Positions 28,676 through 37,351 of a stretch of 64,000 nt of DNA are shown in pieces. The first letter of the stretch is position 1, and the number at the start of each line of letters is the position of its first letter. A program made the position numbers and the translations under genes. A model generated the notes under the pieces. That model saw only the letters and a program-made list of their open reading frames with translations. It was not told the DNA's origin and did not search any database. The stretch comes from Thraustochytrium sp. TN22 (taxonomy: Eukaryota > Sar > Bigyra > Thraustochytrida > Thraustochytriidae): the NCBI GenBank assembly GCA_013306675.1, contig JABLUY010000103.1, positions 55,195-119,194 on the forward strand, in the 5' to 3' direction.

Positions 28676-30454
28676 TCAGGCCGACGAAAGAAAACCCTCG
28701 CCCGAGTCCAGACCAGCATCGTGGTCTGGTCGAGACAGGTAGCGCACCAGCTCGATCAGAGCCAAGGTATCCTTGGCACAGTATCGAACCAAATCCTCGC
28801 GGAGGGCAGCCAGCTCCGACTCGGTCGTGTCAGGACGCTGCGCGAGGAACCATGCAAGCTGTGCATCCTGGCCGTTCGCCACAGCGCTCCCATCGTCGTA
28901 TGCAAAGCTCGAGTTCGGGATGCCCTTGACGATGGCCTTGAGCGAGAAGGAGCCCATCTGCTGCGGCGCATAATAACCGTCCCTGCACAGCTTGAGCGTG
29001 TCCACCATGCGCGCCTCCAGCGCGCGCAGACCCGGCACCAGAGCCTCACAGCTCGGGTGCTTCATGAGCGTGCGCAGCACCGAGCGCTCCGCGGCGATGG
29101 AATGGACCAAAACAGGCCCGCTCGTACCCACCGCCGCGAGCAGCGACCGCGCGAACGCCTCGTGCAAGCCTGGATCCGCGGCGAACGAGAGGAAGGAGAG
29201 CCCGTCCTCGAGACGCGGTTCCTCCTCCGGGCTCGACCACACGTGCACGGACCACTGGAACGGCAGCGCGTCGCGCGGGGTCGAGCCATCGAGCAGCGGC
29301 ACAATCTGCTGCACCGTCTCAAAGTCCATGCTGTAGCGCGGCCACGCCAGACCGCGCACGAATTTTGCCGCCTGCTCGCTGCGCCACGGTCGCTCCTCGC
29401 CGTGTGCGCGCCAGATGCGCTCGTGCAAGGGCGTCTTGAGGTCCGCGGCGTGTAGCTCGCGCAGGTCGTACACGCCGTGCACCGCCCACGCCTCGCTCAT
29501 CTCACGGCCCGTGCGCGGCAGGATGCGGATCGGCACCTCCGCGCCGCGGTCCGCCTCCTGCTCGCACAGCGGCTTGAACTCGCACGGGAAGTTTCGCGTG
29601 CACTGGGACCCCATGACCACCTCCGGTGCATCCGTCTCCGGCCTGAGCAACTCTCTCAGCTCCTCTACCGCGGTCTCGATCAGCGCCCGCCGCTCCGCCG
29701 AGACCTCGCACTCGCTCAGCGTCAGCAGGCCCTCGTATCGCTCGCGCGTCGTCTGCGGCGGCATCGTCGCCGCCGGCAACTGGAAGTTCTTGTTGATGCT
29801 CGCCACCATCGCGCGTGCCACCGCCACACCGCCGTCCTGCTCGGCCACCCACCGCTGGAACTCCACGTCCACAAAGTGGTCCTCGCGGAGCGTCGACGAC
29901 GACTTCACCTCGATCATGTCCCACTCGTGCACAAGTGCGTCCGGACCAGGCGGCGCCTCTGCCGCTGCGAGCGAGCTGGTCTCGGCCGCCGCCGCCGCCG
30001 CCGCCGCCGGTTCTGTGATTGCTTCCTCGGCCGAGCCCGCCCCCTCCTCCTTCTTCTTGCTCTTTTGGCCCTTGGCCGTCTTCTTCGCGTTGAGATCCCC
30101 TGGTTTTACGATCTTGCTCTGCACCTGCTCCTGCATCCATGCGCCGCGGCGTCGCTGCATCACGTCCACGCGCACGTAGCAGCCCTGCGCCATGAAGGCG
30201 GCCTCGTACACGCGGTCCACGCTCGGGTCGCTCAGCGCCTCGTAGGTGGCGGCCACGGCCAGCTCGGGGTTCCGCACCTCCGTCAGGTCCACGCCCGGCC
30301 CAAAGTACCTCGGCACGAAGGCCGACAGCCGCTCGCCCACGCCCAGCAGGAAGCCGCTGCGCGCCGTCGCCAACTCGCCCGCGTGCGCCTGCAGCCATCC
30401 GCGCTTGCGGCACCGCAGTGTGCTCATCGCCAGCGTCTTGGTGATGCGCCGCAT
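28676..30454 (-). CDS. DUF2779-type nuclease: Cas4-like Fe-S PD-(D/E)XK plus DEDDy exonuclease-like domain
   Basis: 592 residues run from the ATG at 30454. The frame is open to an ATG at 30742, which would add a hydrophobic, Arg-rich leader. The start at 30454 falls exactly where the conserved family begins (ITKTLAMSTLRCRKRGWL). A Cas4-like nuclease is suggested by that first Cys, the Asp of VRVDVM, the E-x-K of WDMIEVKSS, and three late cysteines spaced C-x5-C-x5-C (TRNFPCEFKPLC), a pattern that holds a 4Fe-4S cluster in Cas4/AddB-like nucleases. The C-terminal DUF2779 part has YSMDFETVQ (D-x-E), then ALPFQWSVHVW, MVDTLKL and RYCAKDTLA (Y-x3-D), fitting a DEDDy exonuclease. I know the family mainly from bacteria, so horizontal gain is likely. 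A Lys/Ala-rich insert separates the first nuclease motifs. Confidence 0.8.
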   Translation of the reverse strand: MRRITKTLAMSTLRCRKRGWLQAHAGELATARSGFLLGVGERLSAFVPRYFGPGVDLTEVRNPELAVAATYEALSDPSVDRVYEAAFMAQGCYVRVDVMQRRRGAWMQEQVQSKIVKPGDLNAKKTAKGQKSKKKEEGAGSAEEAITEPAAAAAAAAETSSLAAAEAPPGPDALVHEWDMIEVKSSSTLREDHFVDVEFQRWVAEQDGGVAVARAMVASINKNFQLPAATMPPQTTRERYEGLLTLSECEVSAERRALIETAVEELRELLRPETDAPEVVMGSQCTRNFPCEFKPLCEQEADRGAEVPIRILPRTGREMSEAWAVHGVYDLRELHAADLKTPLHERIWRAHGEERPWRSEQAAKFVRGLAWPRYSMDFETVQQIVPLLDGSTPRDALPFQWSVHVWSSPEEEPRLEDGLSFLSFAADPGLHEAFARSLLAAVGTSGPVLVHSIAAERSVLRTLMKHPSCEALVPGLRALEARMVDTLKLCRDGYYAPQQMGSFSLKAIVKGIPNSSFAYDDGSAVANGQDAQLAWFLAQRPDTTESELAALREDLVRYCAKDTLALIELVRYLSRPDHDAGLDSGEGFLSSA

Positions 30455-31165
30455 CGCGCCCGCGCTCGCGCCGCCGCGCGGCCCTCCGTCGGGCGCGGCC
30501 GCCTTGCTCGCTTGGCTCAGTTTTGCTGGTCCTGCGCCTGCGCGTGCTCCCCAGCCAAGCCCAGGAGTCAGAGCCAAGACCAGGACAGCGGCCAAAGCCC
30601 GAGCCAATCGCCTAGCGTCGCGGCGAGCGCCAACTTCGCCCTTGGCGCGAGGCACCGCGCGCGTCTCCGCTGTCTCACATCGAGCCACGCAACGATCGAT
30701 TCCACTGGTCGACGACGCTGCAGTTGATTGATGCCAACACAAGAAAACCCTGAGTCAATCAATCTCGAGCCAAAGCAAGCTCGGGACAGAGGCGAAGCCA
30801 GCCACGATGACATCAGAAGCTCGCGCTCGACCTCCAGCCCTGCACCATGGCATGACACGGTGGATGCAGTGATGAAGTGCCGGCGGTGCAATGATTGCAA
30901 TAATACAGTGCCAGTGCCGCATGTCCTCGTCGTCAGTATCGACCATGATCGCCATGTCGGGCCGGGCTCACTGGCAAGAAGGCGCACACAGAGGGCGGCG
31001 CGATCCTGCCCTGGCCGCCAGACTCGGAGCCTTGGACTGGCAGTCCGAGTCCGACGACGCTCCGCAGCAGCAGCGGCAGCAGCAGCGGCAGCAGAAGCGA
31101 TCGATCGCGAGGAGCCGCAGCCGGAGCAGGAGTGCAGCAAGGGCGAGCGAGGCGGGCGAGGCAAG
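30455..31165. promoter_or_regulatory. Divergent promoter region of nuclease and dehydrogenase genes
   Basis: About 700 bases lie between the two proximal starts, or 420 if the longer nuclease start at 30742 is used. It contains CAGTGCCAGTGC at about 30906-30917 and the near-palindrome GGACTGGCAGTCC at 31034-31046, both of the CACTGGCA/TGCCAGTG type. A CAG/CGG run lies at about 31065-31095. Confidence 0.45.
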
Positions 31166-31846
31166 ATGGCTCCACTGGCCGTGGTGGTGGGCGCGTCGCG
31201 CGGCATCGGGCTGGCGCTGGCGTCGCGGCTCGCGGGCGAGGGCTGGCACGTGGTGGGCACGTGCAGGTCGACGCCGTCGGCCAAGGTGAGCTTTGACGTG
31301 CTGGACGGCGTGGACGTGGCCGAGGACGCTTGCGTGGACCGCCTGCGCGAGGGTCTCGCTGGCGAGGACAAGATCGACCTGCTCGTGTACAATGCTGGCG
31401 TGGGTGAGCCGGATTGGTCGGCGCAGGGCGTCGCGGAGGTGGACTTGGAGCTCGCCTCGTATCAGATGAACGTCAACGCGTTCGGCGCCGTGCGCGTTAT
31501 GAAGGCGCTCGGCGACAAGCTCGCCAGCGGCTCCAAGCTGCTGCTCGTCACCTCGCGCGTCGGTTCCGTGACGGACAACTCCTCGGGCGGCTACCACGGC
31601 TACCGCATGTCCAAGTCCGCGCTCAACATCCTCGGCAAGAACATCAGCCTCGAGTTCGAGCCCAAGGGCGTCATCGTCACCCTCATCCACCCCGGCATGG
31701 TTAGCACCGACATGACGCACAACACGCCGCACGGCATCTCCGTCGACGAGAGCGTCGACGGCTTCATGAAGCGCATTGAAGAGCTCTCTGGCCAGCACCA
31801 GGGCTCCTTCCTCCACGCCGTCTCCGGCGAGGTCTTGCCGTGGTGA
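31166..31846 (+). CDS. Short-chain dehydrogenase/reductase
   Basis: 226 residues run from the ATG at 31166. This is a single-domain SDR with the cofactor loop GASRGIG at residues 9-15, NAGVG near residue 78, a Ser in the LLVTSRVGSV strand, and the catalytic pair Tyr146 and Lys150 (YRMSK). The order and length are those of classical SDRs close to bacterial C-factor and animal sniffer-type carbonyl reductases, which use NADP(H). Arg12 after the first Gly-Ala-Ser favours NADP(H) over NAD(H), which is inference. The substrate cannot be read from sequence. No targeting signal is seen. An AATAAA lies 40 bases past the stop. Confidence 0.92.
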   Translation: MAPLAVVVGASRGIGLALASRLAGEGWHVVGTCRSTPSAKVSFDVLDGVDVAEDACVDRLREGLAGEDKIDLLVYNAGVGEPDWSAQGVAEVDLELASYQMNVNAFGAVRVMKALGDKLASGSKLLLVTSRVGSVTDNSSGGYHGYRMSKSALNILGKNISLEFEPKGVIVTLIHPGMVSTDMTHNTPHGISVDESVDGFMKRIEELSGQHQGSFLHAVSGEVLPW

Positions 31847-33061
31847 AGCGGCAAACAAACCAACAAGAAACTTAACGCCAGCCCCAATAAAATCGTTTCT
31901 AGCTTGCCATTGGCTCATCGGCTTCACCAAAACCGACCTCGTGGATGAGTAAGGAGGAAATTGCACGGGATTTGGCCACTTGCGCAAAACCAGAAAAAAA
32001 AAGTTTCGCAGACCGCGGCAAGGATGCCTTTGCTGTAGCCGCAAGCGAGGAAGGTAGCGCATGGCAAGGCGACGAGGCCTGTCCGTCAGCACGCCTTGCG
32101 TGCTGCTTCGCAGGTTCGAAAGCACGCGCGCAGCGAGCACGATATCGATGATACCGAAGGTGACCCCCGCGCGACCGCGTCGTTGAGCTCGGCGAGCGGT
32201 CCCACCTGACGAGGAACAGCAAGTCGAAGCTGGCCAACCGCACGTCGTGGTCTCGGCTGCCGCGAGCGTCGGCGACAACATGCGCCTCAGTCGCGACAGC
32301 GACGACAAGGAGTTTCTGAAGACGACGTTTTGGTACGTGCCGGGCTCGTACTGCACGGTGCAGATGATGGTGTTAGGACCCGGGCGGGATTCCTCCTCTT
32401 TCTCGCCCTCTCGCCCACTTTTGTTGGAATCGACGTGAGGTTTTGCTTGGTAATTCAAATGCTGCGGCTCGATCCTAGCTTCTTCTCTTTGAGACTCGCC
32501 GAGATCTTTTCCCCGCGGAGCTGAGAAGCCAACTGTCGCCGTGCCCGCGCAAGGACTAACTGTCTGACCCGACACGTACACGGCGGGCGTTCAACGTCGA
32601 GGATGCGAACAAGTAAAATGATCTTGCTGACGAAACCAGGTCGTTCTTTGGTGATGCTGCGTTTGCGAGCCAAATCTGAGTCTGGGAAGCCATAGATTGC
32701 GACTTGGCTCTCCAAGCCAAGCTGTGCACTGCAGGCTCCGAGTCGGCTCTGCCACGCGACGCGGCGCGCCCGAAGCCGACCGCCGCGGCCGCCGAGCGCG
32801 AGTGCTGGTTATCCTTGACCGCTCTGCGCACACCCCCGCCGCCAGACCTGCTTTGTTCTTCGAGGTAACAAGTAATGGTGCGGCACGTGCAGCGCAAGGT
32901 GCGCCGTCATCGCGCCTCGGCCCTTGCCGAAGCACGAATCTGCTCGCTCGCCCTCGTCCGACTTCCAGCGGCGCGCTGGCGAGGAGCTGCGTACGACCCC
33001 GGCTCGCTGGCGCGCAGACCGCGCTCGCTTCGCTTCGCCCCGACGGCGAGCCTGCCTGCCA
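31847..33061. other. Intergenic region without a recognisable gene
   Basis: About 1.2 kb lies between two plus-strand genes. It is less GC-rich than coding DNA near 31860-32020 and 32380-32700. Short open frames exist, but none has a recognisable domain. The last 350 bases presumably hold the lipase promoter. Confidence 0.4.
31886..31891 (+). terminator. Polyadenylation signal AATAAA of the dehydrogenase gene
   Basis: A perfect AATAAA lies 40 bases downstream of the stop codon on the coding strand, at a usual distance. Confidence 0.55.
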
Positions 33062-34090
33062 ATGGAGGCGTACGCAGCTGGACTCGTGGGCGCCGCCATC
33101 GCGCTGGCCGTGGTGGGCGTGCTGGCGGTGCTGGCGGGGCGACGGCAGCTGGCGGTGCTCGTGAGCCAGGAGCACGCTTTTCGAGGCGGGTGGCTGCCTG
33201 GGTCGGTGCAGAGTCGCGCGGCGCGCACGGACTTCTCCGGGTGGTTCCAAGCGCAGTACTTCATCAACAAGGACAAGCTCGCCATCTTCTGGCACCGCTG
33301 GCTGCCGGAGCGCGACCCCAAGGCGCTCGTCATCATCTCGCACGGCCTGCAGGAGCACTGTTTGAGGTATGAGGGCGTGGCCTCGGCGCTCGTGGCCAGC
33401 GGCTATGCGGTGTACGCGCTGGACCACCAGGGCCACGGCCACAGCGAGGGGTCGCGCTGCTTTGTCAAGAGCTTCGACGACTATGTGCGCGACGTCGTGC
33501 AGCTGACCGAGATGGCCAAGGACCAGCACCCCTCCGTGGACCACGTCTTCCTGCTCGGCCACAGCATGGGCTCGCTCATCTCGGTCCACACCATCCTCGA
33601 GGAGCCGACGCTCTTCGACGGCGTCGTGCTCTGCGCGCCACCGGTCGGCATGGCGCCGCTCAAGATCGGCACCGCCTCACTCGCCGCCTTTTGCGCGGCC
33701 TGGCTGCCCAAGCTCGGCAGCCCGGCCTTTGCGCCCGCCACGGTCTGCGACAACCCGGCCTCGGTCGACCGCTACCTGAGCGATCCACTCATCGCGCAGG
33801 GCCCGGTCACGATGCGCCTCTCTCACCAGCTCATCACCTACATCAACAAGGCCGCGTCCATGGCCTCGTCCTTTAGCACGCCCTATCTCATTCTGCACGG
33901 CACGGCCGACCGCATCACCTACTACGACGGCAGCGTCGCCTTTCACAGCGCCGCCGCCGCCCAGGACAAGACCTTCATCTCTGTGCCCGACGGCATGCAC
34001 GAGCTCTTCCTCAGTACTGACGGCGACCTGGTCGCCATCGCCGAGACCCTCAAGTGGCTCGACGCGCACGTCGGCCTCAAGTCAGCCTAG
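33062..34090 (+). CDS. Monoacylglycerol-lipase-like serine hydrolase (alpha/beta hydrolase)
   Basis: 342 residues run from the ATG at 33062. Residues about 5-26 form an N-terminal membrane anchor (AGLVGAAIALAVVGVLAVLA). The hydrolase domain then follows the MGLL plan. There is an oxyanion motif SHGLQEHCLRY and HQGHGHSEG. The nucleophile elbow is GHSMGS with Ser168. Asp283 lies in HGTADRITYY and His313 in PDGMHELF. These enzymes split monoacylglycerols into glycerol and fatty acid, or act as lysophospholipases in plants. The added anchor suggests a membrane-bound form. The frame is open upstream, but that part is Arg/Ser-rich and carries no conserved residues. The 3' end of the gene is tandemly repeated just downstream. 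Confidence 0.9.
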   Translation: MEAYAAGLVGAAIALAVVGVLAVLAGRRQLAVLVSQEHAFRGGWLPGSVQSRAARTDFSGWFQAQYFINKDKLAIFWHRWLPERDPKALVIISHGLQEHCLRYEGVASALVASGYAVYALDHQGHGHSEGSRCFVKSFDDYVRDVVQLTEMAKDQHPSVDHVFLLGHSMGSLISVHTILEEPTLFDGVVLCAPPVGMAPLKIGTASLAAFCAAWLPKLGSPAFAPATVCDNPASVDRYLSDPLIAQGPVTMRLSHQLITYINKAASMASSFSTPYLILHGTADRITYYDGSVAFHSAAAAQDKTFISVPDGMHELFLSTDGDLVAIAETLKWLDAHVGLKSA

Positions 34091-34213
34091 CTAGTACCGC
34101 GCAGCGAGCAGCAAACGACGACCTGGTCGCCATCGCCGAGACTCTCAAGTGGCTCGACGCGCACGTCGGCCTCAAGTCAGCCTAGCTAGTAACGCGCAGC
34201 AAGCAGCAAACGA
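34024..34213 (+). repeat. 95-bp tandem duplication of the lipase gene 3' end
   Basis: Bases from 34024 (CGACCTGGTCGCCATCGCC) through the stop codon and 25 bases of trailer recur from 34119 with very few changes. The second copy includes the last 22 codons and the TAG and then CTAGCTAGTA. A shorter echo (AAACGACGACTTGTA) follows at about 34208 and about 34254. Confidence 0.95.
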
Positions 34214-34821
34214 CGACTTGTAAGTAGAGACTTCCTGCGTCATGACGACAACAAACGACGACTTGTAGAGAAATCCTGCGCCGTGACTACAGCTCTTGGC
34301 CCACGCGCGCAAGCACCAAGCCGATCTAGCTCCGCCCCACACACCCGCCCCGCCCCCTAGCGCGCGCTAGGCAGTCCCTTCATGCCCCGCTCGCCTCCGC
34401 TCGCATCTCCTCGCCAGCGCCACGCATTCTCTTCATTCACTGTCATTCCCTTCAAGAAGCCCTCTTTTCGCCGAGCTGCACGGGCGATGAGCAGCACGTG
34501 ACGGGCGACGAGCCCTGACCGCTCCGACTTGACTGCGAAGGGCGCCGCGCCTCGCGCCAGCGACGGCGTCCACGTGAACGTGAACGTCTTGAAGAGCCCG
34601 GCGCGGGCAGTCCGCGCGCGCCGGCAACCGGCGCAGGCACTGGAGTGGCCGCGGCGCAAAGCAGGCGGCGCTGCGCTGCGCAGGCGCAGCAGACCGACGC
34701 GACCGAGGCGGCGCGGCGCGCGCGGCGCGGCTCCGCGGCGGCGACTGCGGCGACTGCGGCGGCGCGCGGCTCGCTGCGCTGCGCGGCGCGGCGCGCTCGC
34801 GGCCGGCGGCGGCGCGGCGCC
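34214..34821. promoter_or_regulatory. Upstream region of the SAP30-PHD-forkhead gene
   Basis: About 600 bases, with an AT-richer first half (probable lipase trailer) and a very GC-rich second half next to the ATG at 34822. No coding frame carries a recognisable domain. Confidence 0.4.
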
Positions 34822-36253
34822 ATGTACGGGCAGCTGCTGCGGCACTCGTCGAAGCGCAAGAAGGACGCGCAGCTGCTCCCGCGCGAGCTCGACAGGTACC
34901 CGCGCAGCGTGCGCGCGGACTTCAGGGCCTGCGAGGTAGGTGGACGCGCGCGGCGGCGCGCCGGCCGCGCGCCGCGCAGCGGGGCGGCCCGGCGCGGCCC
35001 GGCACGCGGCAAGGGGGCGGGAGGGAGGGATGCGCATCAGGTGCATGCCGGCCGCCTGCCTGCCTTGCACAGCAGCGGGCACCGCTGCACCCGGCGCCCG
35101 CGCGCGCGGGGCTGCGGCGGCGGCGGGCGGCGGGGCGAGCGGGTGCAGGCCGAGCGGCCGGCGCTCCCTGCGGCCCGCCTGGGCGGCGAGCGGCGCGCGG
35201 GGCGTGCGCAAGAGGGCCGCAACGGACTGACTGACTGACAGACACTGACGACTGACGTGGCTCGCTCTCTCACTCACTCGCCCCCTCGCGCGTCCGCAGC
35301 CTGCGACGCTGCGCAAGTACGCCAAGAGGTTCGGGCTGGAGGTGCGCGAGGGCGCCAACACGACGGAGCTGGCGAGCGCTGTGGGCAGGCACTATGCGAC
35401 GCACCTGGACGTGGTGGAGGAGGACGTGATTGGGCGCTTCGTCAAGTTCACGCACAACTACCAGGAGGAGATGAACGCCAAGCGCGCGCGACAGGAGAAG
35501 GAGGCGCGCCGCCGCGGCGCGCGGTCCACCTTTGGCACGCGCCAGTACGAGAGCGACAATGACTCGGCGGAGCAGCCCAAGCTCTACTGCATCTGCAACC
35601 GGCCTTCCTTTGGCGAGATGGTCGGCTGCGACGACGATGACTGCAAGATCGAGTGGTTCCATGTCGGCTGCGTCGACGTCACGCCAGAGATGCTCAGCAC
35701 GGGCGCCAAGTGGTACTGCCCCAACTGCCGCGTCAAGCGCGCCGAGGAGCTCGCGGCCGAGACCGCGCGCGCGCGTGCCAAGCGTAAGTCGTGTTGTCGC
35801 TGCGCCCAGCGGAACATTCACTTGGGGTGGAGTGGGCACGAGGAGCCTGACTGACTTTTTCTCTCTTTTCCCGCAGAGCGCAAGGAGCTCGAGGTCGAGG
35901 CCGTGCGGCCTGCCGTGCGCCCGCAGTCCGCGTCCTCGTCCGCGTCGGGCTCGCTGTCAAACGCGGACATCGACACCATCTCACCCACCGGCAGCAACAA
36001 GGGTGGCGCCACCTACGCCGCCATGATCGGCTACGCGCTGGAAGGCCTCAATGGCCAGACCGGCACCTTTCGTGAGATTTGCGACCGCATCGAAGAGCGC
36101 TTCGCCGACAACCTCAACTGGAAGCCCGAGTCCGAGAACCGCCGCACGCCCGTTTGGAAGTCCTCTGTGCGCAAGATTCTCATCAGCCACAACCGTTTCC
36201 GCCGCCTCGAACCCACTGAGCCGGGCGGCCCGCATCTCTTCGCCTTTCGATAG
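34822..36253 (+). CDS. SAP30-like + ING-type PHD finger + forkhead-like winged helix fusion
   Basis: Three exons, 34822-34935, 35300-35783 and 35877-36253, give 324 residues. Introns are GTAGGT...GCAG (phase 0) and GTAAGT...GCAG (phase 1). Residues about 27-95 resemble the SAP30 Sin3-binding domain (ATLRKYAKRFGLEV, then LASAVGRHYATH and VEEDVIGRFV). A PHD finger of ING type follows (YCICNRPSFGEMVGCDDDDC, EWFHVGC, KWYCPNC) with the residues that read H3K4 methylation in ING proteins. The last 85 residues look like a forkhead winged helix (YAAMIGYALEG, FREICDRIEERF, VWKSSVRKILISHNRF). SAP30 and ING are separate subunits of Sin3/Rpd3 histone deacetylase complexes, so one chain would link Sin3 contact, histone reading and perhaps DNA binding in the nucleus. 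The domain calls are from pattern reading. Confidence 0.85.
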
Positions 36254-36342
36254 TTTTCGTTGGTTGCCCTGCCTCGCTGCCACTCATCACGAGCCCTCTC
36301 GGATCTCGCTCCACTTTGTCCGCCGTCTCTTCCTGGCACAGC

Positions 36343-36374
36343 GAGCGAGCGAGAGAGAGAGAGAGAGAGAGAGA
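36343..36374. repeat. GA dinucleotide repeat
   Basis: A (GA)n run lies in the 260-base convergent gap between the fusion gene and the acetyltransferase gene. Confidence 0.8.
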
Positions 36375-36511
36375 AAGAAGCAGAGAACAAATGAAAAAAG
36401 GGGGCGGGAACGAGGGACGAACGACACATTTACTATTGTTTGTTTGGTTTCTGATCTCGTAGTCTAACTTACCCAGTCGCCCCTGCCCCCGCGCACTCAC
36501 GCACCGTCTCG

Positions 36512-37351
36512 TCACGCGCGGTGCGTGCGCAGCCCCGAGGCCTCCGTCTCTCGCCACATGAGCCAAATTGTAACGACAGGGACCTTGGCGTCGTACGACA
36601 CTTCCTCTGGAATGTAGCGCTCCTGACACACGCTTGAAAACCCTTGCCGCTGGAAGAACGGCACGGCCGCCGACTCGGACACCACCGCTAGCAGCGGCAG
36701 CGACGCCGCCTCGGCCTCCTCCGCGATGCTCGTCAGCATTGCCGCGCCCAGCCCCTTGCCCTGCGACGCAGGCCGCACGAACAGGTGGTCAATGCACAGG
36801 TAGTCCTCCTTGGGCGCGTGCCGCCGCTTGAGCGCCAGCAGCCACTGTTCGAACTTGTAGCTACGCAGAAACCCGGCCGACCCGAGCCGCCAGAAACTGG
36901 GCAGCGCGCCCGCCTCCAGCACGTCCAGCGCGCTTGGCACGGGGTCGCACGTCGTGTACACGGACGCGAGGCAAGTCGCGCGGGGCACGTGCGCCGACGT
37001 CCGCTCCGCCGGGTCCACGAAGCACCGCGACCGCCCATACACCTCATTCACCGCCAGGTGCACCCTGCACAGCGCCTCCAACAAGCGCAGCCGCCGCGTC
37101 TCGTCCCCATTGTACAGGTACCGGTACAGCGGGCTCCCGGCGAAGACGCGCGCGTAGATACGCGCCAGCTCCGCGCGGACCGGCGCCGGCACGGCGCGCA
37201 CCACCTCTCGGTCCGCGTCGGACCCGCCCAGCCCCTCCTCGCGCCCGATGATCAGGTTCGCCAGCACCAGCTGGTCGCGCCACGCGCGTCGCATCCGCCG
37301 CACCACGAGCCACGCGACCACCAGGCTGGCGGCGAGCCCCAGACGCCGCAT
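36512..37351 (-). CDS. Membrane-anchored GNAT-family acetyltransferase
   Basis: 279 residues run from the ATG at 37351. An N-terminal hydrophobic segment (LGLAASLVVAWLVV) precedes Arg-rich flanks. The C-terminal third has the GNAT acetyl-CoA site: YLCIDHLFVRPASQGKGLGA with the Q-x-x-G-x-G loop, then a helix (AAMLTSIAEEAEA), the strand PLLAVVSESA and FFQRQGFSSV. The middle (FAGSPLYRYLYNGDE, VLEAGALPSFWRL) resembles the long N-terminal part of fungal and protist GNATs of unknown substrate. The frame is open upstream to 37618, but that extension is Arg/Gly-rich and was left out. The substrate cannot be told. Confidence 0.85.
   Translation of the reverse strand: MRRLGLAASLVVAWLVVRRMRRAWRDQLVLANLIIGREEGLGGSDADREVVRAVPAPVRAELARIYARVFAGSPLYRYLYNGDETRRLRLLEALCRVHLAVNEVYGRSRCFVDPAERTSAHVPRATCLASVYTTCDPVPSALDVLEAGALPSFWRLGSAGFLRSYKFEQWLLALKRRHAPKEDYLCIDHLFVRPASQGKGLGAAMLTSIAEEAEAASLPLLAVVSESAAVPFFQRQGFSSVCQERYIPEEVSYDAKVPVVTIWLMWRETEASGLRTHRA

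Noticed and set aside
32095-32150. GGTTCGAAA word near 32114 that could be a tRNA T-loop
   Set aside because: The flanks do not form a T-stem, and no acceptor, D or anticodon arm can be drawn at the proper distances.
32247-32438. 63-codon plus-strand frame with fairly normal composition
   Set aside because: Too short and unmatched, with no partner exon recognised.
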